64,000 nucleotides of DNA from positions 248,001 through 312,000 of the forward strand of contig NZ_PVRV01000023.1 in NCBI RefSeq assembly GCF_003012345.1. The letters run 5' to 3'. A program made the translations under genes and the position numbers. Shown piece by piece: positions 9,073 through 20,703 of this stretch (the stretch's first letter is position 1; each line of letters opens with the position of its first letter). The DNA is from Phytohalomonas tamaricis (lineage in GTDB: Bacteria > Pseudomonadota > Gammaproteobacteria > Pseudomonadales > Halomonadaceae). The notes below the pieces were generated by a model that saw nothing but the letters and a program-made list of their open reading frames with translations, made no database searches and was not told where the DNA came from.

Positions 9073-9543
9073 TCACGAACCGCCAGATAATTCGTCTTGA
9101 ACCAGCAGTTTAGTGCGAATGAAATCGCTATGGGTGAGATGAAGCAGATCTGCCAGCTTACGTACGCGCATTTCCTCATGAGGATCAAGTGTTCCGTCAG
9201 CGTAGGCCAGCCGCCACATGATCGTCACCAAGGCAATTTTATCGTCGTAACCGTAACGTTCATTGACCAGACTCACGAACTGATAATGATCAACCGCCTC
9301 ATCGGCCTCCTTTTGGGCCATTGTCATCAATTCATCCACCGCGTCAGTGTCCAAGCGAAAGCGTGACTGCAATGTCGACCTGAGCGTATCGCGTTCGCTT
9401 ATATCGATTTCTCCGTCGGCACGGACGATTTCACAAAACAGCGCAGCTGTTGCCAGTTCCAGTGTCACCTGACGATTAGCCGTGCTGTTACTAGCAGTAG
9501 CATCCAGCATACGATTGAAGAATTGCTGTACGGCATCAAGCAT
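9073..9543 (-). CDS. TerB-like (COG4103) helical protein, copy 1
   Basis: This 156-residue all-helical protein of the TerB-like family has the usual paired acidic helices: CEIVRADGEIDISERD near 45-60 and WRLAYADGTLDPHEE near 110-125. TerB-type domains bind metal and are thought to act in membrane-associated stress complexes, but this stand-alone group has no established role. It is clearly paralogous to the gene at 10705-11202, sharing the opening ML-x3-Q-x-FF-x-RML and the WRLAYAD block. The two copies flank a serine hydrolase that reads the other way. Confidence 0.8.
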   Translation of the reverse strand: MLDAVQQFFNRMLDATASNSTANRQVTLELATAALFCEIVRADGEIDISERDTLRSTLQSRFRLDTDAVDELMTMAQKEADEAVDHYQFVSLVNERYGYDDKIALVTIMWRLAYADGTLDPHEEMRVRKLADLLHLTHSDFIRTKLLVQDELSGGS

Positions 9544-9637
9544 TACCCATGATCTCCTTGGATTTTAGAATGTTGGACCATGCCATTATTCAAAGCGTTG
9601 CATACGTCGGCAAAAAATCGCTACGGGAGCGTCAAGC

Positions 9638-10693
9638 ATGCTAGTTTTTTTGAAAAATTTTCGACGCAGCTTATCGGTTGTCATGACTTTTTTGTTTATC
9701 GGCGCAGCTACCAGCAGTCACGCCGAGACAACCACAACGAGCTGGGACGAAACCTCTACCCAAGCGGCAATTGAGCGTAGTGCCTCGCTCTCGCCGCCCC
9801 TTCATACCTTATTGGTCGCCTACGAGGGCTCCCCAGTGATTGAGCATGTATTCACCGGCCCCGGGCTAGATCGGCCAGTCAACATCAAATCGCTTTCCAA
9901 AACCGTACTTTCCGCGCTGGTCGGCATAGCCATCGAGCGCGGCGTATTCAAAAGCGTCGATCAACCTATCGTCTCGCTGTTGGGCGCAAAGGTGCCAACG
10001 CATGCTGACCCACAGATACGCCAGATCACTGTGGGCCATCTGCTCTCCATGCAAGCCGGGCTGGAACGTACCTCCGGCCCCTATTATGGCCGTTGGGTAG
10101 CCAGCAAGAACTGGGTCTCCTATGCGCTGACCCGTCCCTTTGTCGCCGAACCCGGTGGGCAAATGCTGTACTCTACCGGCAACTCTCACCTGCTTTCCGC
10201 TGCGCTGACGCGGGCCAGTGGACAAAGCACACTCGCCCTGGCGCGCTCCTGGCTGGGGGACCCTTTGAATATCACTATTCCCCCATGGACACGCGACCCG
10301 CAAGGCATTTACTTCGGCGGCAATGAAATGGCGCTTTCGCCACGAGCGCTGTTGGCCTTTGGCGAGCTATATCGCACCCAGGGCGTGGTGAATGGCGAAC
10401 GCCTACTCCCTGAGTCCTGGATTGACGCTTCATGGACACCGCATACCTACTCGCACTTTGCCCATGCCAATTATGGCTATGGTTGGTTCATGACTAACAT
10501 GAAGGGGCATCGTGTCTACTATGGCTGGGGATACGGCGGGCAGATGCTGTATGTGATTCCAGAGCTGACCATGACCGTAATCATGACCTCCGACCCTACG
10601 CCACCCTCCGCAGGACATGCTTATCTGGATCAACTGGATGAATTGGTCGAGACACTACTGATTCCTGCCGCTGAGCAGGCGCAGCAACAATAA
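9638..10693 (+). CDS. Exported serine hydrolase, beta-lactamase/DD-peptidase-like fold
   Basis: 351-residue member of the class C beta-lactamase-like serine hydrolases. An N-terminal signal peptide (basic NFRR, then LSVVMTFLFIGAA, likely cut after SHA) predicts a periplasmic enzyme. The nucleophile motif SLSK is at 85-88, and the second motif YSTGN at 178-182 supplies Tyr and Asn. The third, HTG/KTG-like, element is replaced by GWGYGGQ near 300. Family members include esterases, D-aminopeptidases and peptidoglycan-related enzymes, and the substrate cannot be chosen here. It is set between two TerB paralogues on the opposite strand. Confidence 0.82.
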   Translation: MLVFLKNFRRSLSVVMTFLFIGAATSSHAETTTTSWDETSTQAAIERSASLSPPLHTLLVAYEGSPVIEHVFTGPGLDRPVNIKSLSKTVLSALVGIAIERGVFKSVDQPIVSLLGAKVPTHADPQIRQITVGHLLSMQAGLERTSGPYYGRWVASKNWVSYALTRPFVAEPGGQMLYSTGNSHLLSAALTRASGQSTLALARSWLGDPLNITIPPWTRDPQGIYFGGNEMALSPRALLAFGELYRTQGVVNGERLLPESWIDASWTPHTYSHFAHANYGYGWFMTNMKGHRVYYGWGYGGQMLYVIPELTMTVIMTSDPTPPSAGHAYLDQLDELVETLLIPAAEQAQQQ

Positions 10694-10704
10694 TGCAGAA
10701 GGCT

Positions 10705-11202
10705 TCAGGGTTTGTCCGCCCTGCCGGCGGGCAAGTGATTGCTCTCTTGTTCAAACTCCTCTTGAACATGAAGCTTACACTGAACGAAATCGCCGTGACT
10801 GACCTTGAGCAAGTCAGCAAATCGTCTTACCCGCTGCTTCTCGTGAGGCACGAGCCGACTGTCGGCATAAGCCAGCCGCCACATCTCCATAACCAGCGCA
10901 ACCCGGTTGTTATAATCGTAATGTTGATTGATCAAATGCGCGAACTGATAGACACCGCTGTCTCGGCCAGCTTCTAGCTGCGCCAGCGCCAAAAGTTCAT
11001 CGACCGCCTCCTCACTTAACGTGAAGTGTGTCATCAGCATCTGCTTGAGTGCAGTCAGCTCACGCGGATCGATGCGCTCATCGGCACAAATAATTTCACA
11101 TAGAACCGCTGTTGTCGCTAGCGCCAACGTTACGGGGCGCTTCTCCGCTTCGTCCTCTTCCGCCAGCATGCGCTGAAAAAATAGCTGGATTGATTCAAGC
11201 AT
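10705..11202 (-). CDS. TerB-like (COG4103) helical protein, copy 2
   Basis: 165-residue paralogue of the TerB-like protein 1.2 kb away. The chosen start gives MLESIQLFFQRML, which aligns with MLDAVQQFFNRML of copy 1; the frame stays open 39 codons further upstream, but that part has no counterpart in copy 1. The shared WRLAYAD, CEI-x2-AD and VDEL motifs show common descent. The C-terminal tail (EQESNHLPAGRADKP) is specific to this copy. Function is unknown beyond the family link to metal or stress proteins. The stop lies 11 bases from the convergent hydrolase stop. Confidence 0.78.
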   Translation of the reverse strand: MLESIQLFFQRMLAEEDEAEKRPVTLALATTAVLCEIICADERIDPRELTALKQMLMTHFTLSEEAVDELLALAQLEAGRDSGVYQFAHLINQHYDYNNRVALVMEMWRLAYADSRLVPHEKQRVRRFADLLKVSHGDFVQCKLHVQEEFEQESNHLPAGRADKP

Positions 11203-11536
11203 TACCTTTGCCCTTCCTGCAGCATTGCTGCTCCTTTTCATGACTCTTATGATAGCCGTGCTCGTAATAAGCAATACAACATTCTGGGTGAAGCCCAACA
11301 ATGCAATCCGCTTATTCACGTCTGCACCAGACAGTCAGAACCACATTATCCTATTATCGAGGATATAAGTTGCTAACAGGGTGACGCCTTACTCCTGCCG
11401 TGACAACGCGGTAGAATGGCCTTATTTCGTCGCCTCGGCCAGCGTACCCAAACCGCGCTAGTAACAATGCCTTTTCATCGAGCATTGCGGTCGGTAAGGC
11501 GATCACTATTTTATTTCATCACTCATTCGAGGCCTC
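11203..11536 (+). promoter_or_regulatory. metG upstream region with a candidate sigma-70 promoter
   Basis: This gene-free gap separates the divergent TerB copy 2 and metG. TTACTC (11389-11394) and TAGAAT (11412-11417) are spaced by 17 bases, which would give a metG leader of about 110 bases. No riboswitch or T-box pattern was recognised in the leader. Confidence 0.4.
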
Positions 11537-13582
11537 ATGTCCGCGCGCAAGATTCTGGTCACCAGTGCTCTGCCCTACGCCAACGGCTCCATTCATTTGG
11601 GCCACCTGCTTGAATACATTCAGACTGATATCTGGGTGCGCTTTCAGAAAAGCCGTGGTCACGAATGTCATTATGTTTGCGCTGACGATGCGCACGGCAC
11701 TGCCATCATGCTGCGCGCCGAACAGGAAGGCGTGACTCCGGAGCAGTTGATTGCCCGCGTCAACGCAGAGCATCAAGCCGACTTTGCTCGTTTCGGCGTT
11801 GGTTTCGACAACTACTATTCGACGCACTCCGAAGAGAACCGCATCCATAGCGAGCGCATCTACACCAAGCTGCGCGACGCTGGCCACATTGCTACTCGCG
11901 ATATTGACCAGATGTTTGATCCGGTCAAGGGACTGTTCCTCGCCGACCGCTTCATCAAGGGTACCTGCCCCAACTGCCATGCAGACGACCAGTATGGCGA
12001 CAACTGCGAAGTATGTGGTTCCGCTTACACGCCTGCCGAGTTGATCAATCCTGTCTCCGCGATTTCAGGCGCCACGCCCGAAGTACGCAGCTCGACACAT
12101 TATTTCTTCAAGCTGCCCGACTTCGAGGCGTTCTTGAAGGAGTGGACCCGCTCGGAAAGCCTGCAGCCGCAAATCTCCAACAAGCTGCAGGAGTGGTTCG
12201 AGGCGGGCCTCAATGATTGGGATATCTCCCGTGACGCGCCCTACTTCGGCTTCGAGATCCCCGATGCTCCGGGTAAGTACTTCTATGTCTGGGTTGATGC
12301 GCCGATCGGCTACTTGGCCAGTTTCCAGAATCTGTGCGAGCGTGAAAGCATCGATTTCGATAGTTACTGGCAGAAGGACTCCGACGCCGAGGTCTATCAC
12401 TTCATCGGCAAGGATATCGTCTACTTCCACGCCCTGTTCTGGCCGGCAATGCTTGAAGGCGCCGGGCTGCGCACACCGACCGGCGTCAACTGCCACGGCT
12501 TCGTTACCGTTAACGGCGCCAAGATGTCGAAGTCGCGGGGGACATTCATCAAGGCCGAGACCTACGCGCAATTCCTCAACCCCGAGTACCTGCGTTACTA
12601 CTTCGCGGCCAAGCTCTCATCACGGGTCGATGATCTCGATCTCAACCTTGAGGACTTCGCTGCGCGCGTCAATGCTGATCTGGTGGGTAAGGTCGTCAAC
12701 ATCGCCAGCCGCTGCGCCGGCTTCATCAAGAAGCAAGGTGGCACCCTTTCGCCACGCTGTGCCGAGCCGGAACGGGTACAACGTTTCATCGATGCCGGTG
12801 ATGCCATCGCCGAGGACTTCGAAGCACGAGAATTTGGCCGTGCAGTACGTCGCATCATGGAACTGGCGGACGAGGCCAACACCTACATCAATGATCAGGC
12901 ACCGTGGGTACTGGCCAAGGAAGCGGGCCGCGAGCAGGACGTGCTCGACATCTGCTCGGTCGGCATCAACCTGTTCCGCCAGCTGGTCGTCTACCTCGCC
13001 CCGATCGTACCCGCGCTGGCCGAAGAAGCGCGCGTGTTCATGAACCTCACTACGTTGGGCTGGAACAGCCGCAGTGACGTGCTGCTCAACCACCCGATCG
13101 AGAAGTTCAAGCCGCTGATGACCCGCGTCGAAATGGACAAGATCGATCAGATGATCGAGGTCTCTAAAGAAGACCTCGCTGTGGAGAAAAAATTGAAGGA
13201 AGACGCTGCAGCCAAATCCGAAGGAACCGCAAGCCCGTTGATCAGCGAACCACTCGCTGCCGAAATCAAGTTCGATGATTTCATCAAGGTCGATCTGCGT
13301 ATTGCGCGGATCACCCAGGCCGAGCATGTCGAGGGCTCCGACAAGTTGCTCAAGCTGACGCTGGATATCGGTAGCGAAACCCGTACGGTGTTCTCCGGCA
13401 TCAAGTCGCAATATGCTCCCGAAGCGCTGGAAGGCCGCCTCACCGTGATGGTCGCCAACCTCGCACCGCGCAAGATGCGTTTTGGCGTTTCTGAAGGCAT
13501 GGTACTGGCCGCCGGCAATGACAACGGTATCTATCTACTCTCGCCTGACTCCGGTGCTGAGCCGGGCCAGCGTGTGACCTGA
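11537..13582 (+). CDS. metG: Methionyl-tRNA synthetase
   Basis: Class I synthetase that charges tRNA-Met and initiator tRNA, 681 residues. The HIGH-type motif is HLGH at 20-23, and KMSKS is at 329-333. The zinc knuckle cysteines are Cys144, Cys147, Cys157 and Cys160. The C-terminal region from about 575 ([17 protein letters not shown]) is the EMAP/Arc1p-type OB fold that binds tRNA and makes the enzyme dimeric. A short GAGG ribosome site precedes the ATG. It is monocistronic, ending at a strong terminator. Confidence 0.98.
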   Translation: MSARKILVTSALPYANGSIHLGHLLEYIQTDIWVRFQKSRGHECHYVCADDAHGTAIMLRAEQEGVTPEQLIARVNAEHQADFARFGVGFDNYYSTHSEENRIHSERIYTKLRDAGHIATRDIDQMFDPVKGLFLADRFIKGTCPNCHADDQYGDNCEVCGSAYTPAELINPVSAISGATPEVRSSTHYFFKLPDFEAFLKEWTRSESLQPQISNKLQEWFEAGLNDWDISRDAPYFGFEIPDAPGKYFYVWVDAPIGYLASFQNLCERESIDFDSYWQKDSDAEVYHFIGKDIVYFHALFWPAMLEGAGLRTPTGVNCHGFVTVNGAKMSKSRGTFIKAETYAQFLNPEYLRYYFAAKLSSRVDDLDLNLEDFAARVNADLVGKVVNIASRCAGFIKKQGGTLSPRCAEPERVQRFIDAGDAIAEDFEAREFGRAVRRIMELADEANTYINDQAPWVLAKEAGREQDVLDICSVGINLFRQLVVYLAPIVPALAEEARVFMNLTTLGWNSRSDVLLNHPIEKFKPLMTRVEMDKIDQMIEVSKEDLAVEKKLKEDAAAKSEGTASPLISEPLAAEIKFDDFIKVDLRIARITQAEHVEGSDKLLKLTLDIGSETRTVFSGIKSQYAPEALEGRLTVMVANLAPRKMRFGVSEGMVLAAGNDNGIYLLSPDSGAEPGQRVT

Positions 13583-13602
13583 GCACCATAACGTCAGCAA
13601 AA

Positions 13603-13642
13603 ACAAAACGGGCGCATGCCACTATGCATGCGCCCGTTTTGT
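13603..13642. terminator. Terminator shared by metG and the glutathione transferase gene
   Basis: A perfect 17-bp stem (ACAAAACGGGCGCATGC and its complement) encloses a six-base loop. It is symmetrical enough, with A-rich and T-rich arms, to stop transcription from both sides. Confidence 0.9.
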
Positions 13643-13683
13643 TGTGATGTCCTGCTCGTTTTACGCTAACGTACTCATTGTTT

Positions 13684-14379
13684 TCAATTACGAACACCCT
13701 GACGCAGGTCCGCCAGGACAGTACGTCCACGCAGGCAATCCTGCTCATGCGCCTCATCGCGCCATGTTTCATGCAGCCCTTGCTCGATCCAGGCGATGAC
13801 GGCAGGATGTTCAAGCAATTGTTCGGCATAGGCATTGGCCTGTCGTGACAGCGTGAACCCGTAGGTACGATAGCGCACCGCCACAGGGGCAAAGAAGGCA
13901 TCGACAGCACCGAACGTTTCCCCTGCCAGCCAAGGGCCAGCAAAGCGATTGAGACCGTCTTCCCACAGCGTGCTCGGCCGCAACATATCTTTTTCGAGTG
14001 CTGGGCTCGGCGCTCCCAGCTCAATCCGCAGGCCGCAGTTCATCGAGCACTCATCACGCAAAGCCATGAATCCTGAGTGTATCTCGGCACAGGCCGAACG
14101 CGCCCAGGCACGCGCCTGCCGCTCCTTCGGCCATACATCAGGATGTACTTCCGCCAGATATTCGACAATCGCCAATGAATCCCAGATCAGTGTGTCGGCG
14201 TCCTGAAGACACGGCACCTTGCCAGTGGGCGAGAAGTGTTCGAAGGCCTGTTGATGAGGGGTATCAGCAAAGGGCGTCAACACCTCCTCGAACTCGATAT
14301 TGTGCGCCGTCATCAATACCCAAGGACGCATCGACCAGGACGAATAATTTTTATTGGCGATATAGAGCTGGTAGGCCAC
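13684..14379 (-). CDS. Glutathione S-transferase family protein
   Basis: 231-residue cytosolic GST. The thioredoxin-fold N-terminal domain begins LYIANKNYSSWSMRPWVLM; the serine in SSWSMRPW is the likely glutathione-activating residue. The cis-proline motif is KVPCL, followed by DSLAIVEYLAE, which binds the gamma-glutamyl end. The rest is the helical domain. It resembles the bacterial branch that includes YfcF and maleylacetoacetate isomerase-like enzymes; a specific substrate cannot be assigned. It is monocistronic and convergent with metG. Confidence 0.88.
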   Translation of the reverse strand: MAYQLYIANKNYSSWSMRPWVLMTAHNIEFEEVLTPFADTPHQQAFEHFSPTGKVPCLQDADTLIWDSLAIVEYLAEVHPDVWPKERQARAWARSACAEIHSGFMALRDECSMNCGLRIELGAPSPALEKDMLRPSTLWEDGLNRFAGPWLAGETFGAVDAFFAPVAVRYRTYGFTLSRQANAYAEQLLEHPAVIAWIEQGLHETWRDEAHEQDCLRGRTVLADLRQGVRN

Positions 14380-14780
14380 TGGCGTTTCTCCGTTTATCGA
14401 GTCTTATTGAGAGGAAGGCTTTACAATACTATGGCCGCTATAGGCTTGAATATTCAGTGGCTTTTGTTCTTTACGTGCAACCATGCCTAGGACAGCCTGA
14501 GCAATATCTCGATGACCTTCGTGACACCTTTTGAGTAACAGCAAAACTGGCGAATACGCAAAGCTGGTAAGCGAGCCAACGGATGCACCCAACCGCCAAG
14601 CGAGCTACAATTGCCCTTTCGTTCCAGTCGACACGCTATTCTCCGTTTTTCTTTTGTCCGTCGCGGCAGTATGCTGCTTTTCACCTCAGTCGTAAGCCTT
14701 GAGCAGCTCCTACTACGTTTCCGCGCCGGCACGCTATTTTCCCGCCCGCCCCGTACTGGGACGGCGCGTGACCCGAGGTA
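14380..14780. other. Intergenic region between the divergent GST and rsxB genes
   Basis: About 400 bases with no convincing gene, RNA or repeat. In related genomes this position, between metG and nth, holds rsxA or other rsx/rnf genes, so it may be a scar of their loss, but no recognisable coding remnant was found. Confidence 0.4.
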
Positions 14781-15851
14781 ATGAAGCAGGCAATGAATGC
14801 AGTTGTGACCATTCCACTCGTCGAACAGATCGACCAGCGTCTGCCACAGACTCAGTGCGGCAAGTGCGGCCATCCCGGCTGTCGCCCCTATGCCGAGGCG
14901 ATTGCTGCAGGCGAGGCAATCAACAAGTGCCCGCCCGGCGGCGAGGCGACGATGCACAATCTTGCCCGCCTGCTCGAACGCGCGCCGTTGCCGTTGGAAA
15001 TGGAGGCAGAGACGCCCAAGGTTGCCTTCATCCGCGAGGAGGAGTGTATCGGCTGTACCAAGTGCATCAAGGCGTGTCCGGTTGATGCCATCCTCGGTGC
15101 AGCGAAGAAAATGCATACCGTGATCGCATCGGAATGCACCGGCTGCGATCTGTGCGTCGAACCCTGCCCGGTAGACTGCATTGATATTTTGCCCCATCCA
15201 CAGTGGCAGGCCGCCCAGGACGAAGCACAGCAGCAGGCCTTTCTCGATCAACGTGCCAGCAAAGCGCGCATGCGCTTCGAGAATCGCAATACTCGCTTGG
15301 CGCGACTTGCGGAAGAGAAGAAAAATAGCCGCGAAACGCGTGAGGCGCGTCGCCTGGCAACGCTCGCACCTTCTTCCCGCCCTGCCGAGACTTTCGATCC
15401 CAAGGCCAGCACGCCAGCGCCCAGCGCCACATCACTCAAGGCAGCTAAGGCGGCGGCAACGGCGTCGATTCGGCGTGTCGAAAAGAAGCTCAAACAGGCG
15501 CAGGCGGCGGGCAGCACTGAGATTGAAACGCTGGAAGCTCAACTGGCTACTGCACGACAGCACTTGGCCAGCATCGAAGCGCAGCTCACAACGACATCAT
15601 CAGCGACGACGCCCACCTCGCGCACCACTGTCACGGCGGCTATCGGCAGTAGCACGCCCAGCCGCAGGACGCTCAATCAGCTCAAGATCGCTGCGTCAGC
15701 AGCAGAAGCGACCTATCGCAAAGCCGTCAAACAACTCGAACGGCTGGAGCGTTTAGGCAGTGCTGAAGAAGTAGCCGATGCCAAGGAACAGCTTGAACGC
15801 GCTGAAGCCAACAGGCAGAACGCCCGGCACGCACTTGAGCAAGCAGGCTAG
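14781..15851 (+). CDS. rsxB: RsxB/RnfB-like ferredoxin with a long charged C-terminal tail, soluble form
   Basis: 356-residue iron-sulfur protein. An N-terminal four-Cys motif (Cys26, Cys29, Cys34, Cys50) matches the RnfB Fe-S domain. Two ferredoxin motifs follow, [12 protein letters not shown] (89-100) and [12 protein letters not shown] (119-130). Normal RsxB starts with a membrane helix; this protein starts only about 25 residues before the first cysteine and has no hydrophobic segment, so it should be soluble. Residues 150-356 are Ala/Lys/Glu/Gln-rich and probably coiled coil. RsxA, C, D, G and E are not adjacent. It sits 37 bases before nth. The likely role is electron donation to an unknown partner. 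Confidence 0.85.
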   Translation: MKQAMNAVVTIPLVEQIDQRLPQTQCGKCGHPGCRPYAEAIAAGEAINKCPPGGEATMHNLARLLERAPLPLEMEAETPKVAFIREEECIGCTKCIKACPVDAILGAAKKMHTVIASECTGCDLCVEPCPVDCIDILPHPQWQAAQDEAQQQAFLDQRASKARMRFENRNTRLARLAEEKKNSRETREARRLATLAPSSRPAETFDPKASTPAPSATSLKAAKAAATASIRRVEKKLKQAQAAGSTEIETLEAQLATARQHLASIEAQLTTTSSATTPTSRTTVTAAIGSSTPSRRTLNQLKIAASAAEATYRKAVKQLERLERLGSAEEVADAKEQLERAEANRQNARHALEQAG

Positions 15852-15888
15852 GACGCCTGCCTTTTAATAACGATTACCGTGACCTGAT

Positions 15889-16527
15889 ATGAACGTCGAA
15901 AAACGCAAGCAGATATTTGCACGGCTACGTGAAGCCAACCCTCACCCTACCACCGAGCTGAACTGGACGACGCCGTTCGAACTGCTGGTCGCCGTAGCAC
16001 TCTCGGCGCAGTCCACCGATGTCGGCGTTAACAAGGCGACTGCAAAGCTGTTCGCCGACGCCAATACCGCCGAGGCAATTCTCGGCCTCGGCCTCGACGG
16101 GGTGAAGGCGCATATCAAGACGCTGGGGCTTTATAACAACAAGGCCAAGAATCTGATGGCGATGTGCGAGATTCTTGTTACCAAGCACGGTGGCGAGGTG
16201 CCGCGTCAGCGCGAAGAACTCGAAGCATTACCCGGCGTAGGGCGAAAGACCACCAACGTAATCCTCAATACCGCCTTTGGTGAGCCGACCATTGCCGTCG
16301 ATACGCATATTTTCCGCGTCTCAAACCGTACCAATCTCGCCCCCGGCAAGAACGTCAACGAGGTGGAGCAGAAGCTGCTCAAGGTCGTGCCCAAGGAGTT
16401 CAAACGCGACGCACATCACTGGCTGATTCTGCACGGGCGCTACACCTGTGTGGCACGCAAGCCGCGCTGCGGCAGCTGCATCATCGAAGATCTGTGCGAG
16501 TACAAGGAGAAGACCGAGATTGCCTGA
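15889..16527 (+). CDS. nth: Endonuclease III
   Basis: DNA glycosylase/AP lyase that removes oxidised pyrimidines. The helix-hairpin-helix LPGVGRKTTNV carries catalytic Lys120, and Asp138 follows in AVDTH. The [4Fe-4S] cluster ligands Cys187, Cys194, Cys197 and Cys203 have the standard C-x6-C-x2-C-x5-C spacing. The length of 212 residues is nearly that of the E. coli enzyme. It follows rsxB closely, an arrangement widespread in gammaproteobacteria. Confidence 0.97.
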   Translation: MNVEKRKQIFARLREANPHPTTELNWTTPFELLVAVALSAQSTDVGVNKATAKLFADANTAEAILGLGLDGVKAHIKTLGLYNNKAKNLMAMCEILVTKHGGEVPRQREELEALPGVGRKTTNVILNTAFGEPTIAVDTHIFRVSNRTNLAPGKNVNEVEQKLLKVVPKEFKRDAHHWLILHGRYTCVARKPRCGSCIIEDLCEYKEKTEIA

Positions 16528-16532
16528 GATTC

Positions 16533-16979
16533 TTACAAGGCCTTTTCCATGAACACACTGAACTCGTCCTCTGGATAGTGACCGAAAGGACCACGTTCGA
16601 CATAGCCAAGCGAACGGTAAAGCGCGATCGCATCGGGCTGATGAATGCCGGTTTCGAGCCGGGCAAGACGAATCCCCTGCTCTATGAGGTGGGCTTCCAA
16701 CGCGGTCATGATACGTTTCGCAATGCCCTGACGACGTGCTTGCTCCTGAACGAACATGCGCTTGATCTCGCCGTAGTCGCCCAATCGCTTGACCGCCCCG
16801 CATCCTACGGCGAGGTTCTCATCATCCAGCGCGCGGACGAAAAAGACGTGAGATTGTTCAAGCGTTTCGACGTTATCTAGGTAGTGATTCGACGGCGGAT
16901 AAAGCTGTGTTTGCAGTTCATCCAGCAAGCCGATCAACTCATGGGCCTGGCTGGCACGTGAAGGTTCAATACGAATCAT
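16533..16979 (-). CDS. GNAT family N-acetyltransferase
   Basis: 148-residue acetyl-CoA-dependent acetyltransferase. The acetyl-CoA pyrophosphate-binding loop is QARRQGIAKRIM, preceded by the beta strand YGEIKRMFVQE, and followed by LARLETGIHQPDAIALYRSLGYVERGPFG, which is typical of the PA4866-like branch acting on small amines or amino acids. The start MIRIEPSRAS is chosen because AAGGA sits nine bases upstream; a longer frame exists but begins with unrelated residues. It is convergent with nth, with only five bases between stops. Confidence 0.85.
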   Translation of the reverse strand: MIRIEPSRASQAHELIGLLDELQTQLYPPSNHYLDNVETLEQSHVFFVRALDDENLAVGCGAVKRLGDYGEIKRMFVQEQARRQGIAKRIMTALEAHLIEQGIRLARLETGIHQPDAIALYRSLGYVERGPFGHYPEDEFSVFMEKAL

Positions 16980-17062
16980 CTGGGTGTCCTTGGGTGAGCA
17001 GAGCGGAGGCACGCACCTCTTTGGCATATCATGCAGGCAAAACATCCCGTTTCGCATAGCAT

Positions 17063-18790
<1,728 letters not shown>

Positions 18791-18799
18791 GGCGGGTAC

Positions 18800-19108
18800 T
18801 TACCGTTCAAACATGCGTTCGCCATGATCTTCAATAAAGCGCTCCGCCTTGCGCACCATCAACTCGTTACAGCCATCACGATCAGGCACGGTATCGGAAC
18901 GCTCAAAGCGGTGTTCTTTCATTTCACCTGCGACTGACTTGCGAATCCAGCCGCTGACCCGGTATTGCCCGTTGGCATCCTGAGGATCAGGGGTAATCAA
19001 GAATCCCTTGTAATCGATGGGGTCCACCTCAGGCTGTTTTTTCTTGTTTGCACTACGTTCCTGCCCCCCACTGTTACCCAATAGCCCAGCCAAAAGACGT
19101 TTCATCAT
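18800..19108 (-). CDS. HlyU family protein
   Basis: 102-residue protein matching the HlyU family found in many marine gammaproteobacteria, with the pattern YKGFLITPDPQDANGQYRVS followed by GWIRK, then KEHRFERSDT and a C-terminal RKAERFIEDHGERMF. Despite the name, this family is distinct from the ArsR-type HlyU of Vibrio and has no DNA-binding motif that can be seen. It is the first gene of a probable unit with the SulP permease. The ribosome site AAGGAA precedes tandem ATG codons, either of which may be used. Confidence 0.8.
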   Translation of the reverse strand: MMKRLLAGLLGNSGGQERSANKKKQPEVDPIDYKGFLITPDPQDANGQYRVSGWIRKSVAGEMKEHRFERSDTVPDRDGCNELMVRKAERFIEDHGERMFER

Positions 19109-19146
19109 CGTAGTTGTTCCTTGTCATTCATCCGGCAGTCAACCGC

Positions 19147-19173
19147 AAAAAGCCGCGACGTATCGCGGCTTTT
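19147..19173 (-). terminator. Intrinsic terminator of argG
   Basis: An 11-bp stem (AAAAGCCGCGA with TCGCGGCTTTT) around CGTA. On the minus strand it ends in TTTTT and lies about 63 bases after the argG stop. Confidence 0.85.
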
Positions 19174-19236
19174 CAAGCCTTGACGATCTTGTTTCATGAT
19201 CGTTCAAGGCGATATTTCTTTCCAGCAAACGCAGCG

Positions 19237-20457
19237 TTAGTCCGTATTGCGTCCTTTGGTGGCGGCGATACGCAGACGCAGAGCATTGAGCTTGATAAAA
19301 CCTTCAGCATCCTTCTGGTTATAAGCGCCGGCATCATCTTCAAAGGTGGCGATTGAGGCATCAAATAGCGAGTCGTCGGACTTGCGGCCAGCAACGATGA
19401 CATTGCCTTTATAGAGCTTGACCCGCACGGTGCCGTTGACGCTGGTCTGCGATTCATCAATCGCTTTTTGCAGCATCTTGCGCTCCGGGCTCCACCAGTA
19501 ACCGTTGTAAATCAGTTCGGCGTACTTGGGCATCAATGCATCCTTGAGATGCGCCGATTCGCGGTCGAGGGTGATGGATTCGATAGCGCGATGAGCACGC
19601 ATCATGATGGTGCCCCCTGGCGTCTCGTAGCAGCCGCGCGACTTCATGCCGACGTAGCGGTTCTCGACAATGTCGAGACGACCGATGCCGTTTTCACCAC
19701 CGACCTTGTTGAGATGCGCGAGAATTTCATGCGCCTTCATCGCCTTGCCGTCGATGGCAACAATATCGCCCTTCTCATACGTCAGTTCAATATACGTTGG
19801 CTCATCCGGCGCTGCCTCGGGGCTGACGCTCCAGCGCCACATGTCTTCTTCGGCCTCGGCCCACGGATCTTCGAGAATGCCGCCTTCATAAGAAATATGC
19901 AGAAGATTGGCATCCATCGAATACGGCGATTTCTTCTTGTTCTTGGCGAAATCAACCGGGATATTGTTGCGCTCGCAGTAATCCATCAATTTCTCGCGCG
20001 AGTTCAGATCCCACTCACGCCACGGTGCGATAACCTTGACGCCAGGTTTGAGCGCATAGGCACCCAATTCGAAACGAACCTGATCGTTACCCTTGCCGGT
20101 CGCTCCGTGCGAAATCGCATCAGCACCCGTCTCGTTGGCAATTTCAATCAGGCGGCGCGCAATCAACGGACGCGCAATCGAGGTGCCAAGCAGATACTCG
20201 CCTTCATAGATGGTATTGGCGCGGAACATCGGGAAGACGTAGTCACGCACGAACGTCTCACGCAGATCCTCTATATAGATTTCCTTGACGCCAAGTGCCT
20301 GAGCCTTGGCACGCGCGGGTTCGACCTCTTCTCCCTGACCGAGATCGGCGGTGAAGGTCACCACCTCGCAACCGTAGGTTTCTTGTAACCATTTAACGAT
20401 TACGGAGGTATCCAGCCCACCCGAATAGGCGAGTACGACCTTCTTCACATCGGACAT
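19237..20457 (-). CDS. argG: Argininosuccinate synthase
   Basis: Joins citrulline and aspartate with ATP in arginine synthesis. The 406-residue protein has the N-type ATP-pyrophosphatase loop AYSGGLDTS at 10-18 and the following [16 protein letters not shown] and [15 protein letters not shown] blocks, which bind citrulline and aspartate. This ATG is chosen over a TTG six codons upstream because AAGGAG lies just before it and [14 protein letters not shown] fits the family start. It is monocistronic. argF, the preceding enzyme of the pathway, is 2.5 kb away on the other strand. Confidence 0.97.
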   Translation of the reverse strand: MSDVKKVVLAYSGGLDTSVIVKWLQETYGCEVVTFTADLGQGEEVEPARAKAQALGVKEIYIEDLRETFVRDYVFPMFRANTIYEGEYLLGTSIARPLIARRLIEIANETGADAISHGATGKGNDQVRFELGAYALKPGVKVIAPWREWDLNSREKLMDYCERNNIPVDFAKNKKKSPYSMDANLLHISYEGGILEDPWAEAEEDMWRWSVSPEAAPDEPTYIELTYEKGDIVAIDGKAMKAHEILAHLNKVGGENGIGRLDIVENRYVGMKSRGCYETPGGTIMMRAHRAIESITLDRESAHLKDALMPKYAELIYNGYWWSPERKMLQKAIDESQTSVNGTVRVKLYKGNVIVAGRKSDDSLFDASIATFEDDAGAYNQKDAEGFIKLNALRLRIAATKGRNTD

Positions 20458-20703
20458 GCCCAGCTCCTTACTCAATGAATGAATCCCACCGCCCTCACTG
20501 GCGGCCGGTAATTGTCCACTGAGTATAACGCCCTTGCAGGACAGCGAACACCAACGAGCGGAGGAGACCTATAGCTGCTAAACTGCGTTTGCTTTTACCT
20601 GTCTCTTTTCCATAGACGATATAAGGCTCGCCGTGCCGGTCAATTACAGCGCAATTTCACGTCTTCTCTCTTTCCTAGCATGCTCAATACCGGGAGGGAA
20701 GGC

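Noticed and set aside
14487-15251. A 254-codon frame antisense to rsxB reaching into the gap before it
   Set aside because: Most of it opposes the cysteine-rich rsxB coding sequence; no motif or ribosome site. It does not fill the gap convincingly.
19468-20388. A 306-codon open frame antisense to argG
   Set aside because: Shadow of argG codon bias; composition is not protein-like and no motif is seen.
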